A stretch of DNA of 51,548 nucleotides from Janibacter limosus NBRC 16128. GTDB lineage: Bacteria; Actinomycetota; Actinomycetes; Actinomycetales; Dermatophilaceae. A program made the position numbers and the translations under genes. Position 1 is the stretch's first letter. Each line of letters starts with the position of its first letter. Below are positions 33,563 through 41,037 of this stretch, in pieces. The notes beneath the pieces are model-generated. The model had not been told where the DNA came from, made no database searches, and saw nothing but the letters and a program-made list of their open reading frames with translations. The stretch is taken from positions 1-51,548 of the forward strand of contig NZ_BCSS01000024.1 in NCBI RefSeq assembly GCF_001570985.1, written 5' to 3'.

Positions 33563-34729
33563 GTGAGCACTGTGTGGACCGCGCGGGGGATGCCCGCGCT
33601 CTTGTGGGCGACCTTCCTCGGGTTCAGCGGATTCGCTGTCCTCATGCCCGTCGCTCCCCTCTGGGCGGTGCACGGCGGCGCTGACGAAGGGGGCGCCGGC
33701 CTCGTCAACGGCGTGCTGCTGGCGGTCACCGTCCTCACGCAGTTCACGGTGCCGGCGATGCTGCGCCGCTTCGGCTGGGGCCCCACACTCGCGGCCGGCC
33801 TGATCCTCCTCGGCGCTCCCTCTCTCGGCTTCATCGCGAGCGACTCGCTCGCCACGGTCCTGTCCCTGTCCGTCGTGCGCGGCGTCGGCTTCGGCATCCT
33901 CACGGTCACTGGCAGCGCGGCCGTCGCCGAGCTGTCGACGCCCGAGACGCGCGGCAAGGCGGTCGGTGCCTACGGTCTGGCGATCGCCGGCCCGCAGGTC
34001 GTGCTGCTCCCCCTCGGCTCGTGGGTCGCCGAGACCGTGAACTTCAGTGTCGTCTTCGTCGTCGGCGCACTGCCCCTGCTCGGGGTGCCCGCGGCGCTCG
34101 CGCTCGGCCGGGTCGTCGACGCCTTCCCGGCACATCGCGAGACGCCTGGTGCCGCGCCGGGGACCAGCACCCAGCGTGCCGCCCTCACCCTGCTGCGCCC
34201 GATGCTGCTGCTGCTCGGCGTGACGGTCGCTGGCGGCGCAGTCCTCACCTTCGGCCCGCAGATGGTGCGCAACCCCGCCATCGTCATCCCGGCGCTGGCC
34301 CTGATGGAGCTGACCGCCGCGATCTTCCGCTGGTGGATCGGCGGCGTCGCGGACCGGTTCGGGGCGGAGCGGTTCCTCGCCCCCTTCGTCCTGCTGACCG
34401 TGATCGGTGTCGGCGGCATCGCCTGGGCCATCCACGAGCAGTCCGTGCCCGTGCTGCTCGTCGGCGCGATCCTCCTCGGCAGCGCCTACGGAGGCCTGCA
34501 GAACCTCACGCTCGTCATCTCCTTCGCATCCGTGTCGCGCCGGCACATCGGGCTGGCCAGCTCGATCTGGAATGTCGGTTTCGACCTCGGCTCCGGCCTC
34601 GGGTCCGTCGTGGTGGGCGCGATCGCCGCCGGGCACGGCTTCCCCAAGGCACTGGCCGTGACGGCGGTCCTCGCGATGCTGACACTGCCCTTGGCGCTCG
34701 TGCGGCGGGGGCTTCGAGACGGTCGCTGA
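33563..34729 (+). CDS. MFS transporter, 12-helix DHA1-like
   Basis: The 388-aa protein has about 12 hydrophobic helices, starting VWTARGMPALLWATFLGFSGF. It includes VVRGVGFGILTVTGSAAVAEL (motif B/C region) and SSIWNVGFDLGSGLGSVVVG in the second half. It is probably an exporter; the substrate is unknown. The GTG start is 7 nt from a GAGACT hexamer, a one-base variant of the leaderless -10 box. It is divergent from the MarR gene with the shared operator between. Its last codons and stop lie inside a short repeat element (34712-34772). Confidence 0.88.
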   Translation: MSTVWTARGMPALLWATFLGFSGFAVLMPVAPLWAVHGGADEGGAGLVNGVLLAVTVLTQFTVPAMLRRFGWGPTLAAGLILLGAPSLGFIASDSLATVLSLSVVRGVGFGILTVTGSAAVAELSTPETRGKAVGAYGLAIAGPQVVLLPLGSWVAETVNFSVVFVVGALPLLGVPAALALGRVVDAFPAHRETPGAAPGTSTQRAALTLLRPMLLLLGVTVAGGAVLTFGPQMVRNPAIVIPALALMELTAAIFRWWIGGVADRFGAERFLAPFVLLTVIGVGGIAWAIHEQSVPVLLVGAILLGSAYGGLQNLTLVISFASVSRRHIGLASSIWNVGFDLGSGLGSVVVGAIAAGHGFPKALAVTAVLAMLTLPLALVRRGLRDGR

Positions 34730-34772
34730 GCGACCTCCTCAGCCAGCGTGGTCGGACCTCCTCAGCCAGCGT
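34712..34772. repeat. Short intergenic-type repeat: CTTCGAGACGGTCGCTGAGC plus two copies of an 18-bp unit
   Basis: The 18-bp unit GACCTCCTCAGCCAGCGT occurs at 34732-34749 and 34755-34772. It is preceded by a 15-bp palindrome (GGTCGCT-G-AGCGACC) at 34721-34735. I recall similar words from interspersed repeats in Micrococcales genomes, but could not check this. The element overlaps the end of the MFS coding region. Confidence 0.65.
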
Positions 34773-34854
34773 CGAACGGGGAGCGCTCCCCCTACACCCG
34801 ACCTCACCCACCGTGGGAGGATCACCGGACACCATCGGTACGAAGGGGTTTGGG

Positions 34855-36573
34855 TTGAGTACAGGGGCGCAGCAGTTCATGAATGCTGCCCGGCAGGTCG
34901 CTGGAGCGACCGGCATGGGGCAAGCGGTCAACCAGGCGATGGAGCAGGCGCAGGGCGCCGGCTTCGACCTCAATGCGCGGGACTTCCCCGCGGCCCGGGG
35001 CGAAGGGGGGAGCGCCGCCACCCGGATCAACGCGGACCATGTCTCTCTCGACGACGCGGCGGAGGCGCTCAGCCGCAGCCGCTACGAGATGGGCCAGAGC
35101 GGGCCGGTGCACGTCATCACCCCGATGGTCATGCCCAAGGGCCGCCGTCTCAAGGCGATGCTCCCGGTCATCTTCCTGGTCATCCTCGGCTTCGTCGGGT
35201 CGATCTTCCTGCTGCCCTTCGGCACCAGCCTGGCCGTCTTCGGCCCGCACTACTGGGTCCTCGTCCTCGCCGTCGCGGCCTTCATGTGGTGGCGCCAGGG
35301 CATGGTCATGGTTCCCGAGGGCTGCACCGCGCTCATCAGCCGCTTCGGCAAGGTCGAGGCCGAGGTGGGCCCCGGTCGCGTGACGCTGTGGAACCCGTGG
35401 AAGCGCGTGTCCTACATCGTCAACACCACCCGCGAGTACCCCTTCAATGCGCCGATCCGCTCGGCACCGACCAAGTCGGGCGTCCAGGCCTCCGTCGACC
35501 TCTTCCTGCAGTTCCGCATCGTCAGCGCCCGCGAGTTCGTCTTCGTGCTCGGCGCCGTGCAGGGCTTCCAGGACAAGCTCAACAACGCGATCTCCGAGAC
35601 GACGCGCTCGCTCATCTACGAGCAGGAGGCATCCGGCATCTACGACCTCGTCGGTGAGAGCACCGCGCGCCTGCTCGACCAGCTCAACGCGCAGTTCGCT
35701 CCCGCGGTCGAGCTGACGACGGCCAACATCACGCACGCCGAGCCGTCCGCCCAGGAGTACCGGATGGACCTCGCGGCGCCGGAGATGATCCGGGTGGCCA
35801 AGGAGGCCTACACCTACGACTACGAGCTGGGGCTGAAGAAGGAGCAGAACGAGGGTGACCTCAACAAGGACCTCGCCTCGCTCAACGAAAACCTGTCCGG
35901 CATCCAGGCCGACATCGCGCGCTACCAGGCGCAGATGGACACGGCGCTGGAGCGGGAGACCAACCGGGCCGAGGCGGTGGCGCGTCAGCGCTTCGTCGAG
36001 TCCGAGTCGGACGCCCACGCCAACGCGGCCCTGCTCGAGGCGCAGGCGCTCGACATCCGCGCGCTGAGCGCGGCCCTGGCCCCGGAGATCCTCGACTACC
36101 GCTACCAGCAGGACATGCTGGACAAGATGGAGGGCGTCTCCGGATCGCTCCCGCAGATCGTGCGGATCGGCGAGGAGTCCGAGGGCGTGGACTACCTCCA
36201 GATCGCCCGCCAGCTCGTCGGTGGTCAGGACACCAAGCTCTTCTCCGAAGAGGACATGGAGGCCATCCGATCCCGCCAGGGCGACATCGCCGCCCGGGTC
36301 AGCGGTCGCCAGGCCGACATCGTCGACCTGCTCCGCGTCCCCGACGAGACCGATGTCGAGATCCTGCCCGTCACCGAGCCGGAGACCGACCCCGAGGGCG
36401 AGCAGCGTCTCGACGCGATCCGTCAGTCGGTGACCGACGAGAGCATCACCGAGACGCTCGAGGGTGTCTCCGGTGCGGGCACCCCGCCCCCGCCGGTCGA
36501 CCTGCCCCCACCGCCACCGATGACCGAGCCGATGACCCAGACCGACCCGAGCGAGGGTGAGCGCAATGAGTGA
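34855..36573 (+). CDS. SPFH (band 7/flotillin-like) domain membrane protein, first of a pair
   Basis: The 572-aa protein has a soluble N-terminal 95 residues and two membrane helices (about 99-120 and 127-145: VIFLVILGFVGSIFLLPFG, WVLVLAVAAFMWW). An SPFH domain follows (about 150-320: MVPEGCTALISRFGKVEAEVGP, YIVNTTREYPF). Next come a long coiled coil (about 325-420, rich in E, K, A) and a proline-rich tail with PPPP runs near residue 545. SPFH proteins form membrane ring scaffolds. The TTG at 34855 is 6 nt after GAAGGGG; ATG 34879 is an alternative. The next SPFH gene overlaps by 8 bp, implying a hetero-oligomer. Confidence 0.82.
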   Translation: MSTGAQQFMNAARQVAGATGMGQAVNQAMEQAQGAGFDLNARDFPAARGEGGSAATRINADHVSLDDAAEALSRSRYEMGQSGPVHVITPMVMPKGRRLKAMLPVIFLVILGFVGSIFLLPFGTSLAVFGPHYWVLVLAVAAFMWWRQGMVMVPEGCTALISRFGKVEAEVGPGRVTLWNPWKRVSYIVNTTREYPFNAPIRSAPTKSGVQASVDLFLQFRIVSAREFVFVLGAVQGFQDKLNNAISETTRSLIYEQEASGIYDLVGESTARLLDQLNAQFAPAVELTTANITHAEPSAQEYRMDLAAPEMIRVAKEAYTYDYELGLKKEQNEGDLNKDLASLNENLSGIQADIARYQAQMDTALERETNRAEAVARQRFVESESDAHANAALLEAQALDIRALSAALAPEILDYRYQQDMLDKMEGVSGSLPQIVRIGEESEGVDYLQIARQLVGGQDTKLFSEEDMEAIRSRQGDIAARVSGRQADIVDLLRVPDETDVEILPVTEPETDPEGEQRLDAIRQSVTDESITETLEGVSGAGTPPPPVDLPPPPPMTEPMTQTDPSEGERNE

Positions 36574-37939
36574 CCAGATGATGGAGCAGGCGGTCCGCGC
36601 GGCGCGCGGCCAGGGCATGAGCTCGATCAAGGAGGTCGTCTCCGGCTGGAGCGATGTCGCGCGCTACCTGCGCGGCGGCGACTCGGGCTCCCTCGTCCCC
36701 GTCGTCATCCCCAAGGACAAGCGCGGTCTGACCTGGACCTCGCTCATCTGGTTCGGCCTGTGGGCGCTGCTCAGCGGTGTCTTCCTCGCCGCGACCGACC
36801 ACGGGGCGATGGGTGGGCTGTCGATCTTCGTCGCGATCATCGCCTTCCTGCTGTCGGCTCTGTGGTGGTGGCGCTCCTCGATCGTCGAGATCGAGGAGGG
36901 CACGGTCGGGGTGCTGACGAAGTTCGGCGCCATCTCCGGCCCCGGCCTCTCCCCCGGCCGGCACTACCTGTGGCACCCGTGGGCGCGAGTCGCCTACGTC
37001 GTCGACGTGACGACCGAGATCCCGTACACCGCACCGGTGCTCAGCTCGCCGACGCACGAAAACGTGCCGCTGAAGTCGATCGAGTTCTTCCTGCGCTTCC
37101 GCATCGTCGACGCGATCCGCTTCGTCCAGACGATCGGCGCGGGCAACTTCGACCTCGTGCTGTCCAACTCGGTGCAGGACGCGATCCGTCAGCGCAGCCG
37201 CCAGGTGCGCACCGAGCAGGCCTATGACCTGCGCGGCAGCGATGTCAAGGACATGCAGGAGGTCCTCAACCGTCAGCTGACCCGGTACGGCGTGCAGATC
37301 ATGGGCTGCAACATCCCGGACGTGCAGCTGCCCGACCAGTACCGCGAGCACATCGCCACGCGCGAGCGGGTCGCCAAGGAGCTCGTCGCGTACGAAAAGG
37401 AGTGGGAGCTGACGCGCAAGCGCCGCATCGACACCCTCCTGCTCGAGATCGAGCGCTCCAAGAAGGTGCGCGACGCCAAGGTCGTCGAGGTCCAGGCCTC
37501 GCTCAACAAGGCCCGCAAGGATGTCGCGCAGATGCTCGAGGAGCGCGAGACCGAGGCGCAAAAGATCCGCTACGAGATCGAGACGCGCGCCCGGACCAAT
37601 CTCGTTGCGGCACAGGGTGAGGCCAAGGCCCAGGAGCAGCTGGCCACGGCCTACCGCGACAACCGTGCGGTGCTCGGCTACGAGCTCGCCCGTCGTCGCC
37701 TCGACGTGGGCGCGACCCTCGCCGAGGACGCTCCGCGGCCGGTCATCGTGCACACCGACGCCGGCGCCAGCGACAGCTCCGCGCTGTCGACGCTGCTCAT
37801 GGCCCAGCTGCTGCCGCAGCTGCAGTCCGGTGGGTCGGCGCCGCGTCGCGGATCCCGTCAGGTGGCGCAGTCCGCCGGGGACCTCGACCAGGTCGCCGAG
37901 CGCGCTGCCCGCGCGTTGCGGGAGCAGACGCAGGGCTGA
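36566..37939 (+). CDS. SPFH (band 7/flotillin-like) domain membrane protein, second of a pair
   Basis: The 457-aa protein has two membrane helices (about 52-70 and 76-95), an SPFH domain (about 100-280: IVEIEEGTVGVLTKFGAISGPGLSPG, FFLRFRIVDAIRFVQ), then a coiled coil (about 280-380) and a glycine/arginine tail. Its domain order matches the first protein, so the two probably arose by duplication and assemble together. The ATG at 36566 overlaps the previous stop by 8 bp. A CGAAGGGGG-based terminator follows. No NfeD-type protease partner is visible nearby. Confidence 0.82.
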   Translation: MSDQMMEQAVRAARGQGMSSIKEVVSGWSDVARYLRGGDSGSLVPVVIPKDKRGLTWTSLIWFGLWALLSGVFLAATDHGAMGGLSIFVAIIAFLLSALWWWRSSIVEIEEGTVGVLTKFGAISGPGLSPGRHYLWHPWARVAYVVDVTTEIPYTAPVLSSPTHENVPLKSIEFFLRFRIVDAIRFVQTIGAGNFDLVLSNSVQDAIRQRSRQVRTEQAYDLRGSDVKDMQEVLNRQLTRYGVQIMGCNIPDVQLPDQYREHIATRERVAKELVAYEKEWELTRKRRIDTLLLEIERSKKVRDAKVVEVQASLNKARKDVAQMLEERETEAQKIRYEIETRARTNLVAAQGEAKAQEQLATAYRDNRAVLGYELARRRLDVGATLAEDAPRPVIVHTDAGASDSSALSTLLMAQLLPQLQSGGSAPRRGSRQVAQSAGDLDQVAERAARALREQTQG

Positions 37940-37960
37940 CCCGCAATGACCCCGCACGGC

Positions 37961-37999
37961 CGAAGGGGGCGCTTCCGATCAGGGGGGCGTCCCCCTTCG
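37961..37999. terminator. Terminator after the SPFH pair
   Basis: CGAAGGGGG and CCCCCTTCG arms close a GC-rich loop 21 bp after the stop. Confidence 0.7.
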
Positions 38000-38064
38000 C
38001 ATGTCCGGCTGCGGATGGTCACGGACGACGGGTTCAGGGTCGAGGGCCGACCTCACAGAAGGTC

Positions 38065-38096
38065 TAACATAGGGATACCCACTGATCCTTATGTAA
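38065..38096. promoter_or_regulatory. Imperfect palindromic operator at the fic promoter
   Basis: Arms TAACATAGGGAT and ATCCTTATGTAA pair at 10 of 12 positions across 8 nt. The right arm overlaps the -10 box, so a bound protein would repress. The stretch is far more AT-rich than its surroundings. Confidence 0.6.
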
Positions 38097-38099
38097 GGT
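38094..38099 (+). promoter_or_regulatory. -10 box TAAGGT of the fic gene (leaderless)
   Basis: TAAGGT is followed by 6 nt and the ATG at 38106. Confidence 0.6.
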
Positions 38100-38105
38100 T
38101 CAGAG

Positions 38106-39305
38106 ATGACTCGTCACCAGCTGTGGGCCACACACCGTGAGTCGCTGGCGTGGGAGCGCGACCCGAGCCGCCCGATGTCACGCAGCGAGCGTGCCCGCGT
38201 ACGGTCGACGTACGAGGCCACGATCACCCCGGACATCGCACGGCTCCAGCCCACCATCGGGGCGAGGACGCTCGCCGCAGCCGACGACGCGCGTGCGGAG
38301 ATCTCACGCTTCGATGCGCAGCTGTCCACGATGCTTCCGGGGACGGAGCTGGCCCCGCTGGCCGCCGTGCTGCTGCGCACCGAGTCCGCGTCCTCCTCAC
38401 AGATCGAGCAGGTCACTGCTGGCGCACGGGCACTGGCCCTCGCGGAGCTCGACCTCGCTCCCACCGGAAGCAATGCCCAGCTCGTGGCGGCCAATGTCGA
38501 GGCGATGACCTGCGCCGTGCATCTCGCCGATGACGTCACGCCGCAGTCCCTGCTGGCGATCCACGACGTGCTCATGCGCGATCAGCCACACGCCGCCCCG
38601 GGACGCTTCCGCACCGAGCAGGTGTGGGTCGGCGGATCGAGCGTCTCCCCGCATGGCGCCACCTTCGTCGCTCCGGCGCACGAGCGCGTCGAGGCAGCGG
38701 TCGAGGACCTGTGCGCCTTCGTCGCCCGCACGGACATCCCACTGCTGCCCCAGTGTGCGATCGCGCACGCGCAGCTCGAGACCATCCACCCCTTCAACGA
38801 CGGCAACGGCCGCGTGGGGCGTGCGCTCGTGCACGCGATGCTGCGACAGGGCGGAGCCACGACGCGGGCGACCGTGCCCGTCTCCGCGGGGCTGCTCGCC
38901 GACACGCACTCCTACTTCGACGCGCTCACCTCGTACCGGTTGGGCGACGTCGACCCGATCATCGACCGATTCGTCGAGGCGACCTTCGCCGCCGTCGGCA
39001 ACGGCCGCGAGCTCGCGCGCGATCTCGTCGAGATCCACACCGGGTGGACCGAGCGCATCCGCGCTCGTCGCGATGCCTCGATCTGGCGCGCGCTCCCCCT
39101 GCTGCTCAGCCAGCCGGTCATCACCTCCGCACTGCTCCAGCAGGAGCTGTCCCTGTCACAGCCGGCCGCCGACCAGATCATCGCGCGCCTGCGGGAGGCG
39201 GAGGTCCTCACGCGCGCCACGGGGCGTCAGCGCTACGTGACCTGGACGGCAGCAGAGGTCACTGCTGCCCTGGACGCCTTCGCCGAGCGGGCTCGCCGAG
39301 GCTGA
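38106..39305 (+). CDS. Fic domain protein (AMPylator) with C-terminal winged helix
   Basis: The 399-aa protein has the complete Fic motif HPFNDGNGRVGR at residues 228-239 (catalytic H228). The N-terminal part contains a class-II-like inhibitory helix, SSQIEQ, with E101; the residue after the glutamate is Q, not the usual G/N. The C-terminal 70 residues (ITSALLQQELSLSQPAADQI) look like a winged helix. Such proteins transfer AMP from ATP to hydroxyls of target proteins. No antitoxin gene is adjacent, which fits internal inhibition. The winged helix plus the palindrome over its promoter suggests autoregulation. The PadR gene converges with adjoining stops. Confidence 0.9.
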   Translation: MTRHQLWATHRESLAWERDPSRPMSRSERARVRSTYEATITPDIARLQPTIGARTLAAADDARAEISRFDAQLSTMLPGTELAPLAAVLLRTESASSSQIEQVTAGARALALAELDLAPTGSNAQLVAANVEAMTCAVHLADDVTPQSLLAIHDVLMRDQPHAAPGRFRTEQVWVGGSSVSPHGATFVAPAHERVEAAVEDLCAFVARTDIPLLPQCAIAHAQLETIHPFNDGNGRVGRALVHAMLRQGGATTRATVPVSAGLLADTHSYFDALTSYRLGDVDPIIDRFVEATFAAVGNGRELARDLVEIHTGWTERIRARRDASIWRALPLLLSQPVITSALLQQELSLSQPAADQIIARLREAEVLTRATGRQRYVTWTAAEVTAALDAFAERARRG

Positions 39306-39869
39306 TCACTCTGCGGCGGCAGCCCGGGCGTCGAGGATCGTGAGGACCTGCTGGGCCCACCGGATGTTTTCCTCCTCGAAGCTGATCCCTCGCAACAGCG
39401 TGAGGTACTGCCCCACGCGCGGCTCCGCCACGAGGTAGTCCTCCTCGCTGCGTCCGGCGAGGGTGCGCTCCTGCACGAGGTGGTAGACGGCGAGCTTGGC
39501 CTCGAAGGCCTCCATCCGCTCGACGACATGCTCACGGATCGCCTCCGGGTCGCCCGACTCGAGTGCCGCGACCTGGACGAGCAGCTCGTCACGCACGGCC
39601 ATCGGCTTGGGCGAGCGCAGCGTGTGCGCGCGCAGCGCCTTGCGTCCGGCCGCGCTCAACCGGAAGACGCGCTTGTCGGGCCGCTTGGTCTGGGCCACGG
39701 TGCGCGCCGTGACCAGCCCGGCGTCCTCGAGCTTGTCCAGCTCGCGGTAGAGCTGCTGCGGGCTGGCGGTCCAGTAGTTGGCGACAGAGACGTCGAAGGA
39801 CTTGGCCAGGTCGTAGCCCGAGGACTCGTCGTGGGCGAGAGCGGTGAGGATCGCGTCCTGGAGTGCCAT
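39306..39869 (-). CDS. PadR family transcriptional regulator with Vir C-terminal domain
   Basis: The 187-aa regulator starts MALQDAILTALAHDESSGYDLAK and has the PadR winged helix with YWTASPQQLYRELDKLEDAGLV. A C-terminal coiled-coil Vir-type domain holds EDYLVAEPRVGQYLTLLRGISFEEENIRW. PadR proteins repress detoxification or stress genes. The ATG at 39869 is 6 nt after a TAACAT box. Probable targets are its own promoter and the divergent SnoaL-like gene; a shared 12-mer suggests the FadH-like gene too. Confidence 0.93.
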   Translation of the reverse strand: MALQDAILTALAHDESSGYDLAKSFDVSVANYWTASPQQLYRELDKLEDAGLVTARTVAQTKRPDKRVFRLSAAGRKALRAHTLRSPKPMAVRDELLVQVAALESGDPEAIREHVVERMEAFEAKLAVYHLVQERTLAGRSEEDYLVAEPRVGQYLTLLRGISFEEENIRWAQQVLTILDARAAAAE

Positions 39870-39875
39870 GCCGCG

Positions 39876-39881
39876 ATGTTA
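39876..39881 (-). promoter_or_regulatory. -10 box TAACAT of the padR-type gene (leaderless)
   Basis: TAACAT on the reverse strand, 6 nt before the ATG at 39869. Confidence 0.6.
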
Positions 39882-39884
39882 CCC

Positions 39885-39895
39885 CTAGCACCTAG
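39885..39895. promoter_or_regulatory. CTAG-N3-CTAG, candidate PadR operator
   Basis: Two CTAG tetramers, rare in this GC-rich sequence, spaced 3 nt apart just upstream of the padR -10 box in the divergent region. Confidence 0.4.
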
Positions 39896-39900
39896 TCACA

Positions 39901-39912
39901 TTGTTGAGTAGG
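39901..39912 (+). promoter_or_regulatory. 12-mer TTGTTGAGTAGG, shared with 43079-43090
   Basis: The exact word occurs only twice in the window: here over the promoter of the SnoaL-like gene and upstream of the FadH-like gene. It is a possible common regulator site. Confidence 0.45.
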
Positions 39913-39914
39913 TT
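39909..39914 (+). promoter_or_regulatory. -10 box TAGGTT of the SnoaL-like gene (leaderless)
   Basis: TAGGTT, 6 nt, then the ATG at 39921. It partly overlaps the shared 12-mer. Confidence 0.6.
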
Positions 39915-39920
39915 GAGCGC

Positions 39921-40301
39921 ATGTTCCGTGAAGCCATCGAACGCCATGACATGGACGCCGTCGAAGCACTGCTCTCCGATGATGTCGTCTTCCGCAGCCC
40001 CGTCGCCCACACGCCCTATCCGGGCAAGCCGATCACCAACGCCATCCTGCGCGCGGTGACGGAGGTCTTCGAGGACTTCCGCTATGTGCGCCAGCTGCAG
40101 GACGGACGCGAGGAGGCCTATGTCTTCGAGGCGACCGTCGACGGCCTGGAGCTCACCGGGGTCGACTTCCTCACCCTCGACGAGGAGGGCAAGATCATCG
40201 ACTTCATGGTGATGACCCGTCCGCTCAAGGCGTCCCAGGCGTTGGCTGCTCGGATGGCCGAGCGCTTCCCGCAGATCCAGCAGGCAGCACAACAGGGCTG
40301 A
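39921..40301 (+). CDS. SnoaL/NTF2-like cone-fold protein
   Basis: The 126-aa protein has the NTF2-like pattern: FREAIERHDMDAVEALLSDD, DVVFRSPVAHTPYPGKP, then beta strands ending GVDFLTLDEEGKIIDFMVMTRPL. Folds of this type act as small isomerases, hydrolases or ligand binders; the substrate is not predictable. It is divergent from padR and leaderless. Its last 77 bp overlap the end of the convergent GDSL gene. Confidence 0.85.
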   Translation: MFREAIERHDMDAVEALLSDDVVFRSPVAHTPYPGKPITNAILRAVTEVFEDFRYVRQLQDGREEAYVFEATVDGLELTGVDFLTLDEEGKIIDFMVMTRPLKASQALAARMAERFPQIQQAAQQG

Positions 40302-41037
40302 GTGCCGGCCGCTTGGCCGCACGCCCATCTGCGGAGGACCTCCCGGCGAGACGGCGGCCGAGCCACGGCCCGACGTGGCGGCGGGCCCATACGGCCTCGG
40401 TCCGCGCGGTGCGCCGGGGGAGGTCTCCGTCGGGGACGGCCTCCCACCCTGCATCGACGGGAACCCCGAGTGCCGCAGCGCTGCCCGCGGCGAGCCGCTC
40501 GTGGCCGAGCGCCGACAGGTGCAGCCGGTCCTCGGACCAGGCCCGCGGGTCCTCGAAGATCGTGCCCGTCGTCGGTGCCGGCGGCAACATGCCGTGCGCG
40601 TCGGCCAGGTGCTGGTAGATCTCGTTGAGCAGCACCCGCCGCCGCACGATGAGGTGGCCAGCGGGGCTCACCGCACGGATGTCGGGGATGGGCACGACGA
40701 CGACCCGGACTCCCTTCGCCGTGAAGGGCGCCACGATCTGCACGAGCGTGCGCCGCAGCTGCGCGACGTCCAACCTCGGGCGCAGCAGGTCGTTCATCCC
40801 GGCGGTGAAGGTCAGCACGTCCGGCCCCAGGGCCAGCGCCGTCTCCACCTGGGTGTTGAGGACCTGCTGCGCCCGCAGACCCCGGACGGCGAGGTTGGCG
40901 TAGTCCACCTCGCCGTGGTGGGCGGCGAGCAGCTCAGCGAGCCGGTCCGCCCACCCCCGGGGTGTGCCGTCGGGCCACGGGTCGTCGCCGACGCCCTCGG
41001 TCAGGCTGTCGCCGATGGCCACGTGGCGCAGCGCCAT
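40225..41037 (-). CDS. SGNH/GDSL hydrolase
   Basis: The 270-aa protein has block I IGDSLTEGVGDD (serine at residue 10), block III GMNDLLRP and block V EDRLHLSALGHERLA (Asp/His dyad). These make a serine esterase or lipase without signal peptide, so it is likely cytosolic. It is coupled to the FadH-like gene by a 1-nt TGATG overlap. The last 25 residues are Pro/Ala-rich, encoded antisense to the SnoaL-like gene, and are probably a recent read-through extension. Confidence 0.88.
   Translation of the reverse strand: MALRHVAIGDSLTEGVGDDPWPDGTPRGWADRLAELLAAHHGEVDYANLAVRGLRAQQVLNTQVETALALGPDVLTFTAGMNDLLRPRLDVAQLRRTLVQIVAPFTAKGVRVVVVPIPDIRAVSPAGHLIVRRRVLLNEIYQHLADAHGMLPPAPTTGTIFEDPRAWSEDRLHLSALGHERLAAGSAAALGVPVDAGWEAVPDGDLPRRTARTEAVWARRHVGPWLGRRLAGRSSADGRAAKRPALSPVVLPAGSAGSARPSEQPTPGTP

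Noticed and set aside
34021-34854. Upstream extension of the first SPFH frame into the MFS gene
   Set aside because: The extension is out of frame with the MFS gene and only R/A/P-rich; the TTG at 34855 has a proper ribosome site and begins a plausible protein.
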